This document shows positions 41,048-50,762 of a stretch of 64,000 bases of DNA, one piece after another. The notes beneath the pieces are model-generated. The model saw only the letters and a list, made by a program, of their open reading frames with translations, had not been told where the DNA came from and ran no database searches. How positions within the stretch are numbered: the first letter of the stretch is position 1; each line of letters begins with the position of its first letter. The position numbers and the translations under genes are program-made. The stretch covers positions 421,709-485,708 of the forward strand of contig JADKKK010000006.1 of the NCBI GenBank assembly GCA_016720545.1, in the 5' to 3' direction. Source of the DNA: Myxococcales bacterium. Its GTDB lineage: Bacteria; Myxococcota_A; Polyangia; Polyangiales; Polyangiaceae.

Positions 41048-42288
41048 GAGACCTCCGGCGGGGCCTTCGCGTCGCGCCCGAGCGGGCCGGGCGAGGCGTG
41101 AACGAAGCGGCGCGCGAGCTCCTCGCCGACCTTGCGGAGCAGCGCGTCGGCGCGCACCAGATCAGGACGCTTCGGGAGCGGCGAGGCGTCGCGCGCGGCC
41201 TCGAGCTCGGGCGCCATGGCCTCGGCCTCGGCGAGCACCTCGTCGAGCGGCACCTCGCCGCGCTTGATGGCGAGCAAGCGCTCGCGGTGCGCGCCGGTGG
41301 CCTCGAACGTAGGCTCACCCTCGCGCAGCCAGCGCGTCGCGGTCGCGAGCAGCCGGAGCAGGTTGTACGCGTTCTTCGGGCGGAGCTCGCGCGGCAGGTC
41401 GAACCCGGCCGGTGACGATCTCGCGAAGCGCGCGAGCGCGGCGAATTCGTTGGCCTCGAGGAGCCCTTGATCGGCGAGCGAGCGGTAGAGCTGCTTGACG
41501 TACTGCTTGGCCTGGTGGTGCGCGTCGGCCTCGGTGGGCGCGAGGCGCGTGGACACCGCGGCGACCTTCGTGGCCACGGCGTCGAGCGACAGCGAGGGGT
41601 CGTCGCGCAGCCAGCCGAGGACGGCGTCGCGGTGCTCGGCGAGCCGCAGGCCCTGCTCGAGGCGACGGAGCTGGCCCAGCGCATAGCGCCCAAATGTGCC
41701 GTAAATTTCGATAGATACGAAGGCGTCACGCTCGGCGAGCAGCCACTCGCCCACCGGGTCTTGCGCGCGCGCGCTCGGGACGAAGAGCATCTCCAGGGTG
41801 TTCGGATCCGCCCGGAGCGCCTGCCGGATGGCCTTGCCGACAGCCCAATACGTGGCGCTCCCGTCGGCGCTGACGAGGTCCTCCGGAGGAGCGACGAGGC
41901 CCTGCGTCCACGAGAACGGGAGGGCGAAGGCGCCGCGAAGATCGGTGTCGGAGCCCTCGTCCGCGAGGCCCCACGCGCGAGAGCCGACCGTGGCCTCGAG
42001 GACCACGCAGGGCGACAGCGCCTCCCACGCGTCGGCGCGGCGGTGCGCGAAGAGCACTTGCCCCGTGCGCCTCGGCGACAGCTCGGAGCGCGCGTAGCGG
42101 ACGACGCCGTGGCCGACGAGGGTGATCTCCAGGGTGTCGCCGTCGAGCTTCGTCACGCGGCCGAGCGATCCCTGCGGGACGCGGCGCTCGCCCACCACGC
42201 GATCGACGCGCGTGACGACCTCGGTGCCGTGGGGGAGGGGCACGGCGCGCGTGTCGAGCTGCGTGAGGTTGCGGAGGCGGAGATCCAC
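41035..42288 (-). CDS. COG3541-type predicted nucleotidyltransferase, longer member of a pair
   Basis: The 417-residue protein (GTG start at 42288) has an N-terminal beta-rich part (residues 1-85) and the motif VLEATVGSRAWGLADEGSDTDLRGAFALPF with the S-D-x-D metal ligands. Central and C-terminal helices with QLRRLEQGLRLAEHRDAVLGWL and KQYVKQLYRSLADQGLL match the long COG3541 proteins. No tRNA gene or RNA ligase gene is visible in the window to fix a role. The stop of this gene lies inside the start region of the shorter paralog. Confidence 0.75.
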   Translation of the reverse strand: MDLRLRNLTQLDTRAVPLPHGTEVVTRVDRVVGERRVPQGSLGRVTKLDGDTLEITLVGHGVVRYARSELSPRRTGQVLFAHRRADAWEALSPCVVLEATVGSRAWGLADEGSDTDLRGAFALPFSWTQGLVAPPEDLVSADGSATYWAVGKAIRQALRADPNTLEMLFVPSARAQDPVGEWLLAERDAFVSIEIYGTFGRYALGQLRRLEQGLRLAEHRDAVLGWLRDDPSLSLDAVATKVAAVSTRLAPTEADAHHQAKQYVKQLYRSLADQGLLEANEFAALARFARSSPAGFDLPRELRPKNAYNLLRLLATATRWLREGEPTFEATGAHRERLLAIKRGEVPLDEVLAEAEAMAPELEAARDASPLPKRPDLVRADALLRKVGEELARRFVHASPGPLGRDAKAPPEVSWSE

Positions 42289-42354
42289 GCGATCATTGTG
42301 CCACGATCCGCGCGGCGCGGGCGAGCGGGCGGCCGTGGAGCGCGTGTCGCGAAC

Positions 42355-43167
42355 CTACTCAGCGGTGTGCGGCGCGCTCGGGGGCTCCGGGGCGCGCGGC
42401 GCGACCACCGCGGCCACCCACGCCACCATGAACAGCACGACGAAGACGATGATGGCGATCGTGTTCGCGCCCACCTTGGTCTTTCGGGTCGCGCGGGCGT
42501 CGGCGAGCGCGCGGCGCTCGGCCTCCCTCGTGGGATCGCGGGGCGTCGGGCGATAGGTCGACTGCGCGGGGCGCGCCTCCTCCGCGGAGACCTCGGCCAC
42601 GCGCGCGGCGAGCCGCCCCGCGGTCTCGGCGAGCTTCGCGAGGCGCTCGCCCCAGAGCCAGCCCTTCGCCCCGAGGTCGAGCGTGTCGTCGGTCCGCGTG
42701 ACGTCGATCGACCCGAGCTCCACGAGCGCGCTCCGCAGCGCCGCGTCGGCGAACACCGCGCGCACCGCCGCCGCGGGCGCCCCCTCGACGATGAAGGCGC
42801 GATCGAAGGCCGGGTCGCCCAGCTGCACGTCGATCGCCATGCCGCGGTGAAGATCGATCGTCTCGGTGAGGCTCTGCGGCCGCAGCTCGAAGTCGAGCAC
42901 CGGGCCCTCCATGGTCACGGTCACCTCGGTCCACGGGCTCGCGCCGCTGCCCTTGCCACGGCTCGTGAGCGCGCAGCGCACGGGGCGCCCGCCGACCCGG
43001 CCCGTGAGCACCCCGCGGTCTTCGTCGAGGACGGGGTCGGTGAGCACGAGGGCCGCGCGCCGCAGCGCGGAGCGCTTCCGGAATCGCCGCCAGACCCACC
43101 CGAGCCCGGCGGAGCCGAACGTGAGCACGAACGGCACAGCGAGCAGGGCCAGGCTCTTCGCGTCCAC
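42355..43167 (-). CDS. Membrane protein of unknown function
   Basis: The GTG at 43167 (270 residues) is preferred over a TTG at 43203, because TACGCT lies 6 nt before it and overlaps the region after the TTG. One membrane segment is near residues 5-23, a soluble beta-rich part runs to about 205, and a strong second membrane segment with GANTIAIIVFVVLFMVAWVAAVV is close to the C-terminus. No family was recognised. It precedes the nucleotidyltransferase pair with 66 nt between, so it may belong to the same operon. Confidence 0.6.
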   Translation of the reverse strand: MDAKSLALLAVPFVLTFGSAGLGWVWRRFRKRSALRRAALVLTDPVLDEDRGVLTGRVGGRPVRCALTSRGKGSGASPWTEVTVTMEGPVLDFELRPQSLTETIDLHRGMAIDVQLGDPAFDRAFIVEGAPAAAVRAVFADAALRSALVELGSIDVTRTDDTLDLGAKGWLWGERLAKLAETAGRLAARVAEVSAEEARPAQSTYRPTPRDPTREAERRALADARATRKTKVGANTIAIIVFVVLFMVAWVAAVVAPRAPEPPSAPHTAE

Positions 43168-43173
43168 CCGAGG

Positions 43174-43179
43174 AGCGTA
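43174..43179 (-). promoter_or_regulatory. Probable -10 hexamer TACGCT before the membrane-protein gene
   Basis: On the minus strand the hexamer ends 6 nt before GTG 43167 and lies inside the reading frame that would start at TTG 43203. Confidence 0.45.
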
Positions 43180-43240
43180 CGTGCCGGCGAGGAGGCGCCG
43201 CAAGCGCCCACAGCGCGATCGGCCGAAGAGGAACGCGCGA

Positions 43241-44083
43241 CTACGGGGCGAGCACCACGATGCGCTGCTGCGGGAGAGACTCGTCGACCTGGGTTATCCG
43301 GTAGCCCACGGCGGCGGCCTCGCGTCGTATCTGCACGAGCGACATCTTGTGATCGGGCTTGATGCTGACGTTCGGATCTTCGGCGCGGTACTCGACCCAC
43401 ACCACGCGCCCTCCCGGCGCGAGGGCGGCGCGGAGCTGGGCCATCGTGAGGTCGGGGCGCTCGAGCTCGTGGTAGACGTCGACCATCAGCACGAGGTCGA
43501 CCGAGGCCGCGGGCAAGCTCGGCTCCGATGGGTTCGCGAGCACGGGCGTCACGTTCAAGAGCCGCTCGCGCGTCAGCTTCTGCTCGAGGAGCGCCAGCAT
43601 CTCGGGCTGCACGTCGACGGCGAACACGCGGCCGGTGGGGCCCACACGCCGCGCGAGGTGCACGGTAAAATAGCCGCTCCCCGCGCCGAAGTCGCACACC
43701 CGCGCGCCCGCTCGCGCGCCCGCCACGTCGAGCACGTGCTCGGGCCGCTGCACGGCGTCGCGGCCCGCCCGATCGAGCCACGCCGCGCCCAGGTGGCTCA
43801 TGGGCCTCGCGAGCTTCCGGCCGAGATAGACGCCGTTGCTCGGGGGCGTGGGCGTGGGGGTTGGCGGGGGCGTGGGCGGCGCGCACGCGTCGCCGCTCAA
43901 GGCCGCGGGTGGGATCGGCTCCGGCGATCCGGCCTCTGCGTCCGCTTCGGCTCGGGGCGCGACAGGCGGGATCCACGGCGCGGCGTCGGCCTGGGGAGCC
44001 GACGGCACCGCGCTACGGGAGCACGCGGCGCACGCAGCGCTCGCGACGAGCGCGAGCGCGAGCGAGGCCCCCGCGCGCTTCAA
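43241..44083 (-). CDS. Lipoprotein with class I SAM-dependent methyltransferase domain, second copy
   Basis: A TTG at 44083 overlaps the stop of the upstream gene (TTGA) and starts a 280-residue protein with signal peptide and lipobox CAAC (Cys 20). After a Pro/Ala linker come QRPEHVLDVAG, the SAM loop VCDFGAGSGYFTVHLA, VFAVDVQPEML, VDLVLMVDVYHEL and LAPGGRVVWVEY, the full order of a Rossmann methyltransferase. It parallels the lipoprotein methyltransferase at 32664 in architecture and motifs. Being the third gene after gnd in a coupled run suggests a shared role, though none can be named. Confidence 0.8.
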   Translation of the reverse strand: MKRAGASLALALVASAACAACSRSAVPSAPQADAAPWIPPVAPRAEADAEAGSPEPIPPAALSGDACAPPTPPPTPTPTPPSNGVYLGRKLARPMSHLGAAWLDRAGRDAVQRPEHVLDVAGARAGARVCDFGAGSGYFTVHLARRVGPTGRVFAVDVQPEMLALLEQKLTRERLLNVTPVLANPSEPSLPAASVDLVLMVDVYHELERPDLTMAQLRAALAPGGRVVWVEYRAEDPNVSIKPDHKMSLVQIRREAAAVGYRITQVDESLPQQRIVVLAP

Positions 44084-44601
44084 GGCGGCGCGTTCTTCGC
44101 GCGCGCCACGGCGGCCCGCACGGCCTCGAAGCAGGCGTCCGCGGCGCCCGGCCCGAGGCCCACGAAGTAGGTGCCGGGTCGACCTTCGGTGCCGGGGAAG
44201 CCCGAGATCGTGAGGCCGTCGTCGGCCGGCACGTCGAGCCCTGCGGCGAGCGGGTGGCCCGCCAAGACCCCACCGCGCGTCACCGTGGCCTGAAGGAGCG
44301 GCAGCGACATCACGGCGGTGCCGCGGCTCGCGCCGTGAGTCCCCACGAGGAGGTGAGTGGCGTGCAGCGCGAGCACCATGTCGTGCTCGGCGTCCGGATC
44401 GGCGGGGTTCTGGCGGCGGCCGAGCAGGCTCCCGAAGAACCCCGACGCGGCGGGGTTCTCGCGATGCGTGAGCCATACACGCATCGCCTCGACGCTCAGC
44501 GACGCGCGCTCGGCGTGGAGGCGCAGCGCAGCCCCGAGCGGCTCGGGCACCTCGGCGAGCGCGAGCTCACGCGAGTGGCTCGCGTAGAGCGCGGCGGCCA
44601 C
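44080..44601 (-). CDS. Protein of unknown function, coupled to gnd
   Basis: The GTG at 44601 stands directly after the gnd stop (no gap), and the gene overlaps the next one by 4 nt. The 173-residue product is soluble, with no signal peptide: an amphipathic front (LALAEVPEPLGAALRLHAE), a polar middle (GRRQNPADPDAEHDMVLALHATHLLVG) and a Gly-rich end (TISGFPGTEGRPGTYFVGLGPGAADACFEAV). No family was recognised. The tight packing implies co-translation with 6-phosphogluconate dehydrogenase and the methyltransferase lipoprotein. Confidence 0.6.
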   Translation of the reverse strand: MAAALYASHSRELALAEVPEPLGAALRLHAERASLSVEAMRVWLTHRENPAASGFFGSLLGRRQNPADPDAEHDMVLALHATHLLVGTHGASRGTAVMSLPLLQATVTRGGVLAGHPLAAGLDVPADDGLTISGFPGTEGRPGTYFVGLGPGAADACFEAVRAAVARAKNAPP

Positions 44602-46026
<1,425 letters not shown>

Positions 46027-46217
46027 GTGCGCCTCCCGATCTCACGGCGCCGCGCCGCGGGGCCGATGATACCCACCGGGGGGCGCCGGCGGCGCGATTT
46101 CGAGCGCGCGCTGCGCGGCCACGATCGCGTTGCGTGCGAATCGAGGGCCGCCGGCGGCACCTGCGCCATCGCGGGACGTGTTGTCCCCGCGCGCCGCCAT
46201 CCGAGGGGCGCGGGTGC

Positions 46218-47063
46218 CTACTTGCAGTAGCCGAGGTCGCGGCTGTTCGTCGCGAAGGCCACGCACTTCTTCGGGAAGGCGCAGTCGGCGTCGCGGCTGC
46301 ACACCGTGAGCTCGCCGGCGCTGCACGCCGAGCGGCAGACGGTGCCGCCGATGTAGAAGCCGCGTTGGAACTCTACCGGGCAGAGGCGCCCATTCACCTT
46401 CTCGGTGTCCACGGCGGGCGGCCCGGCGTCGGTCCCGCCCATGCAGCAGGTGGGGGCGGCGCCAGGGCAGTTCGCGGGCGCGGCGCACTCCCAGCGGCTG
46501 CGCGGGCCCCGCGAGCCCGCCGCGCAGGCGACCTTGCCCGACACACACATCGTCGTATCGAACCCGGTGGCGCCCGACCCGGTGCCGCTGCAGCAGGTCT
46601 GGTCGCCCGTGCAGTAGGGCGTACCGCTAACCTCGAATGGGCAATAGAAGACGGTGCCCGCGGCGCCCGCGTCGGGCGAGCGGAGCTTCGGCGGCGCGCC
46701 ACAGTCCGGAGGGCCGCCGTCACCTGGGAGGCCGCCGTCACCTGGGAGGCCGCCGTCACCTGGGAGGCCGCCGTCACCTGGGAGGCCGCCGTCACCAGGA
46801 GACGCGTCGACGGTCGCCCCGTCGCGCGCGGCGTCGACGGTCGCTCCGTCGCCGGGCGTCGCGTCGAGGGACGGCGACGCGTCGGCGCGCGGGGGCGCAC
46901 CTGCGTCTTTCGGCGGGACGGGCACCGGCGGCCCGCTGGGCTGAGGCTCGGGGGTGCCGGAGTCGATGGGGTCGGCGGTGGTGGAGCAAGCGACCGCGAG
47001 GAGCGCCGCGCCACCGACCAGCGCGCTGAGGGACCAGGCGACCGCGCGGAGGTGTGTATTCAC
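46218..47063 (-). CDS. Cys-rich lipoprotein with variable GDGGLP repeat
   Basis: The GTG at 47063 (TAGTCT hexamer 6 nt upstream) starts a 281-residue protein with lipobox LAVAC (Cys 26). The linker carries five copies of GDGGLP (residues about 85-115) from an 18-bp DNA repeat. The C-terminal 160 residues hold at least 14 cysteines in CxxxxxC-type spacing (CPFEVSGTPYCTGDQTCCSGTG, CPGAAPTCCMGGTD, CRSACSAGELTVCSRDADCAFPKKC), as in small disulfide-rich surface modules. No catalytic motif. Binding to a surface or prey component is a guess. Confidence 0.65.
   Translation of the reverse strand: MNTHLRAVAWSLSALVGGAALLAVACSTTADPIDSGTPEPQPSGPPVPVPPKDAGAPPRADASPSLDATPGDGATVDAARDGATVDASPGDGGLPGDGGLPGDGGLPGDGGLPGDGGPPDCGAPPKLRSPDAGAAGTVFYCPFEVSGTPYCTGDQTCCSGTGSGATGFDTTMCVSGKVACAAGSRGPRSRWECAAPANCPGAAPTCCMGGTDAGPPAVDTEKVNGRLCPVEFQRGFYIGGTVCRSACSAGELTVCSRDADCAFPKKCVAFATNSRDLGYCK
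46712..46801. repeat. 18-bp tandem repeat encoding GDGGLP units
   Basis: The unit GGCCGCCGTCACCTGGGA is present five times end to end, the last with three changes. Its size is a multiple of three, so loss or gain of units leaves the lipoprotein frame intact. It is coding and not a CRISPR-type array, since there are no spacers. Confidence 0.9.
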
Positions 47064-47069
47064 CGTGCA

Positions 47070-47075
47070 AGACTA
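47070..47075 (-). promoter_or_regulatory. Probable -10 hexamer TAGTCT
   Basis: The hexamer is followed by TGCACG and the GTG at 47063. TTGTGC occurs 19 bp upstream and is a possible but widely spaced -35 box. Confidence 0.45.
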
Positions 47076-47205
47076 CCGCGCCCAGGGGGCCCACGCACAA
47101 GCGCAAACACCAACGATTTCGAAATAGTACGCCACAGGCGCGGCACGCTGCGCGCTCCCCGAGCCGGTCCCGGAGCACGGCACGCGGGGCGTGGCAGGGC
47201 GCGGC

Positions 47206-48075
47206 TCAAGGGTCCGCGGGGCGACGCGCGGGCACGAGGAGCCCCTCGGGATCGAGCGTCACGGATTGATCGCGCAGGAGCCGGCCGACCGCTCGCTTGA
47301 ACGCCTTCTTGCTCAGCCCGAAGTGCCGGCGAATGACCTCCGGGCTCGAGCCGTCGCCCACGCGGAGCGCAGCGACGCGCAGCCGCTCGAGGACGTGCGC
47401 CGCGTCGCGATCGAGCTCTTCGTGCGCGAGGCCTCGCAGCGACAGCTCGATCTTGCCGTCGGCGTGGACGTGGCTCACGCGAAACCGCGCCGCCTCGCCG
47501 CGCGCGAGCCCGTGCGGCTCGCTCGCGGGCACGAGGCCCACCTGCCGCTTCTCGACGATGACGAAGAGCCCGAGCCCAGGCTCGTTGCGCCACGCCTCGC
47601 CCGCGACCCACTCGCCCACCGCGTAGGTGCGGCGATCGCGGAGCAGCTCGGCGACGCGCATCGTGCCCGCGAGCCGGCCGGTGTCGTCGAGCACGAGGCC
47701 CACGGCGTACCGGTTCCCCACGCGCAGCTCCGCGGTCTGGAGGGCGTGCGGCACGAGCAGCTCCTTCGGGAGCCCCCAGTCGACGAACGCGCCAATGCGC
47801 GTGGCGTCGGTGACCTCGAGGAACGCGACCTGCCCGAGCGCGAGGCGCGGGCGGGCGAGCGTGGCGAGCGGGCGGTCCTCCGAGTCGAGCGTGACGAACA
47901 CGTCGAGCTCGTCGCCGACCTGGGTGCCCTCTGGCACCTCCGCGCCAGGCAGCAAGATGACCGGCGCGCGCTGCGGATCGGGAGCGTCACGGCGCAAGCC
48001 GAGGAACGCCCCGGGGGGGCCGAAGCGCACCACGGGGAGGGAGGCGACGCGGCCGAGGAGCTCGAGGTGCGGCAT
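47206..48075 (-). CDS. S1 RNA-binding domain protein (CvfB-like)
   Basis: This 289-residue protein has repeated S1-type strands: VGDELDVFVTLDSEDRPLATLARP, LGQVAFLEVTDATRIGAFVDWGLPKELLVPHALQ and VGNRYAVGLVLDDTGRLAGTMRVAELL. The C-terminal winged-helix-like tail (GDGSSPEVIRRHFGLSKKAFKRAVGRLLRD) matches the YitL/CvfB family of S1 proteins that bind RNA and influence virulence and translation in Gram-positives. No Gly-rich KH domain is seen. It should work in the cytoplasm. A GGGAGAG ribosome site precedes the ATG. Confidence 0.82.
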   Translation of the reverse strand: MPHLELLGRVASLPVVRFGPPGAFLGLRRDAPDPQRAPVILLPGAEVPEGTQVGDELDVFVTLDSEDRPLATLARPRLALGQVAFLEVTDATRIGAFVDWGLPKELLVPHALQTAELRVGNRYAVGLVLDDTGRLAGTMRVAELLRDRRTYAVGEWVAGEAWRNEPGLGLFVIVEKRQVGLVPASEPHGLARGEAARFRVSHVHADGKIELSLRGLAHEELDRDAAHVLERLRVAALRVGDGSSPEVIRRHFGLSKKAFKRAVGRLLRDQSVTLDPEGLLVPARRPADP

Positions 48076-48121
48076 GGTGCGCTCTCCCTTACCGCGTCTG
48101 GAATGCCGCGTCTCGCCGGGC

Positions 48122-49648
48122 TCAGGTCTCGTACTTGCGAGGCGCCTCGCCCTGCCAGGCGCGCAGCTCGGCGCGAGGTGCGTCCGCGTTGGCGGGATCG
48201 AGCTCGATGACGAGGTGCGTGCGGGCGGCTCGGTACGCTTCCCGGCCGTGCTTGGGGTCCAGCTCTTCTTCCTCGGCCCACGAGCCGAGGTTGATGTAGG
48301 TCGCCGCGCCGTCGTGCACCGGCTGCTGTACGGGAATGTGCGTGTGTCCCATCACGACGAAGGCCGCGGGGAGCAGCCGTGCGAGCGTACCGGCGCGGGC
48401 GGCCATCTCTTCGGCGGGGTCGAGCTGTCGCTGCATCGACAGATAGCGGTGCGCGATGACCCAGGCGGCGAGCACCCCGAGGGCGCCGTAGAGGACGCGC
48501 CCATGAAACACCCCAATCACGGCCACGACCGCGAGCGCGATGCTGGCGAGGAGCCCGAGCGCCAGGCGGTCGAGGAGCACGCTGCCGAGGATGCCGGGGA
48601 TGGAGCGCGTGACCGGCTGCGCCTGCAGCGCGGCGAGCGCGCGGAGGCGGTCTTTGCCGAGGCGGCTCGCCTCCGCGAGCAGCGCGACGCGGCGCTCGTG
48701 CTCGCTCTTCAGCGTCGTCATGGCCTCGTGGAAATGCGCGCGGCGAAGCGCGAAGAGCTCGGCCACGGCGGCGGCGAAGCGCGACACGAGCCCGCCGACC
48801 CCGCGGACGCCGAGGCGCAGGCCGAACGCGACGTAGTCGAACACCCCGAGGTGCTCGTGGCCATGCTCCTTCATGCCGTGGGTCTGTCGGACCACGTACC
48901 GGAGCAGGGTGCTCGAGAAGCCGTGCATCACACGGCGGGGGTCGAGCGGCGAGAGCGGCGCCATCACGTGCTCGCTCGCGCAGTAGGGGTCGTACTGGTG
49001 GCCGTGCTCGATGTAGGCCACGTTCTTCCAGTAGTAGAACCAGGGCTCGAACTCGATGCGGGCGAGGAAATCCGCCGCGTCGATCGCCTCTCCGTGCTGC
49101 GCGTCGGCCTGAGCGCGGGCGAGCAGCTCCTGACGGAAGTCGGCCTTCAGCTCGTCCCAGTGGAACTCCACGTCGTGGTTTCCGTGGACCAAGGTGAGCG
49201 CGTGGCCGCGGGCGACCAGAGCCGAGAGCGCGTCGAACACCTCGCCGTGGCGCTGCACGACGCGCCGAAGCTTCGCGCGGGCATGATCGGCGGCGCTGCC
49301 CAGCCCGTGCCGGTGCTCCTCGTCGGTGAGGGCCGTCGAGAGCGCGTGCCCCGCTTCTTCCTTCACGGTCATGCCGATGAAGTCGATGAAATCGCCCGCG
49401 ATGACCACGCGCCACCGCTCGCCTACGGGCGGCGTCGCGGCGTAGTGGCGGAGCAGCTTGGTGAGGTCGGAGTCGATGCCGTGCGAGCGGCGCGGCGAGG
49501 TGCCGTGATCGTTGAGATCGCTGCCGAGGTGCACGTCGGAGAAGACGAGCAGGCTCTCCCGCGGTGCGCCGGCGGGCGGCGCGACGCTCCTCGCGCTCGT
49601 GGCCGAGGTGGCTCGTGCAGCTCGCGGGGCTTGCGGGAACAGCGACAC
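48122..49648 (-). CDS. Membrane-associated calcineurin-like metallophosphoesterase
   Basis: The 508-residue protein carries the dimetal motifs LLVFSDVHLGSDLNDHG, VVIAGDFIDFIG, LTLVHGNHDVEFHW and FVVMGHTHIP. The first cluster resembles the LpxH/UDP-diacylglucosamine hydrolase group in its SDVHLG form. Two hydrophobic segments near residues 385-425 (LDRLALGLLASIALAVVAVIGVFHG) interrupt the domain before the GHTHIP motif, so the protein is probably tethered to the inner membrane. Substrate could be UDP-2,3-diacylglucosamine or another nucleotide or phospholipid ester. It is divergent from the cation transporter gene. Confidence 0.8.
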   Translation of the reverse strand: MSLFPQAPRAARATSATSARSVAPPAGAPRESLLVFSDVHLGSDLNDHGTSPRRSHGIDSDLTKLLRHYAATPPVGERWRVVIAGDFIDFIGMTVKEEAGHALSTALTDEEHRHGLGSAADHARAKLRRVVQRHGEVFDALSALVARGHALTLVHGNHDVEFHWDELKADFRQELLARAQADAQHGEAIDAADFLARIEFEPWFYYWKNVAYIEHGHQYDPYCASEHVMAPLSPLDPRRVMHGFSSTLLRYVVRQTHGMKEHGHEHLGVFDYVAFGLRLGVRGVGGLVSRFAAAVAELFALRRAHFHEAMTTLKSEHERRVALLAEASRLGKDRLRALAALQAQPVTRSIPGILGSVLLDRLALGLLASIALAVVAVIGVFHGRVLYGALGVLAAWVIAHRYLSMQRQLDPAEEMAARAGTLARLLPAAFVVMGHTHIPVQQPVHDGAATYINLGSWAEEEELDPKHGREAYRAARTHLVIELDPANADAPRAELRAWQGEAPRKYET

Positions 49649-49826
49649 GTTGTTGATGGTGACGCGCGCAACGGGCGCGCGCCGTCATGTCGCGGTCACG
49701 TCGCGAAGGTGCGAGCGCCACGCCCACGGTCGCGCTCGAGCTCCCGTTGACGCCGCGGCAAGTCGCTCTCATGATGCGCGCCATGATCCCGGCCAGGCTG
49801 GCGCGCGTGGCGAAGCGAGCCCCTCG

Positions 49827-50756
49827 GTGAGTCCCGCCCCGGCGGTCGGGAAGCCCGCGCCGGCCGCGCGCGCCGGGCTCGCCGGGTTCGCGGCGCTGTC
49901 GATCGCGACGTCGCTCCTCGTCTTGACCCTCAAGGTCGCGGCGTGGCGGCTCACCGGCGCCGTGGGGCTCCTCGCCGACGCGCTCGAGTCGATCGTGAAC
50001 GTGGTCGCCGCGATCGCCACGCTCTACGCGCTCCGGGTGGCGGAGCGGCCCGCCGACGAAGATCACGAGTTCGGCCACGGCAAGGCCGAGTACTTCGCGA
50101 GCGGCTTCGAAGGCGCGCTCATCGGCGTCGCGGCGCTGGCCATCGTCGCTGCCGCCATCCCGCGGCTCATCCACCCGGCGCCGCCGGAGGCGAACCCCGT
50201 GGGCCTCGCGGTCTCGATCGTGGCGAGCGCGCTCAACTTCGTCGTCGCGCGGGTGCTGCTCTCGGCGGGCAGGCGCCACCGCTCGCCGGCGCTCGAGGCC
50301 GACGGTACCCACCTCATGACCGACGTCTGGACGTCGGTGGGCGTGCTCCTGGGGCTCGGGATCGTGTTCGCGTCGGGAGTCGCCCGAATCGATCCTATCA
50401 TCGCGATTTTACTAGCGATTCACATCCTCCACGAGGGCGTCAAGATCGTGCGGCGGGCCGGCATGGGGCTGCTCGACGGCGCGATGGCGCGCGAGGGGCG
50501 CGAGGCGCTCGTGAAGATCCTCGACAGCTACGAGCCGCAGGGCGTGCGGTGGCACGCGCTGAAGACCCGCGACGCGGGGGTGCACACGTTCGTCTCGGTG
50601 CACGTCCTCGTGCCCGGCGCGTGGCCGCTGGCGCGCGCCCACGACGTGGCGCAGCGCATCGAGGACGCGATGCGAGCGTCCCACGAGCGGCTGCACGTCA
50701 TCACCCACCTCGAGCCCCTCGAGGATCCACGCGCCCACGACGACGACTGGCCCTGA
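49827..50756 (+). CDS. Cation diffusion facilitator (zinc/iron efflux) family protein
   Basis: The GTG at 49827 gives a 309-residue protein of normal family length. Membrane helices lie near 20-40, 50-68, 88-108, 120-140, 160-182 and 185-200. Metal sites are LLADALESIVNV (ligand Asp in helix 2), HEFGHGKAEY and the later LEADGTHLMTDVWTS, which are the conserved D/H positions of CDF exporters. A cytoplasmic C-terminal domain follows (EALVKILDSYEPQGVRWHALKTRDAGVHTFVSVHVLVPG). Such proteins export Zn2+, Fe2+ or Mn2+ against a proton gradient. The stop is 4 nt before the convergent rsmG stop. Confidence 0.9.
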   Translation: MSPAPAVGKPAPAARAGLAGFAALSIATSLLVLTLKVAAWRLTGAVGLLADALESIVNVVAAIATLYALRVAERPADEDHEFGHGKAEYFASGFEGALIGVAALAIVAAAIPRLIHPAPPEANPVGLAVSIVASALNFVVARVLLSAGRRHRSPALEADGTHLMTDVWTSVGVLLGLGIVFASGVARIDPIIAILLAIHILHEGVKIVRRAGMGLLDGAMAREGREALVKILDSYEPQGVRWHALKTRDAGVHTFVSVHVLVPGAWPLARAHDVAQRIEDAMRASHERLHVITHLEPLEDPRAHDDDWP

Positions 50757-50762
50757 GGCCGC

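Noticed and set aside
46712..46801. Possible CRISPR array
   Set aside because: The units are contiguous, 18 bp long and coding, with no spacers.
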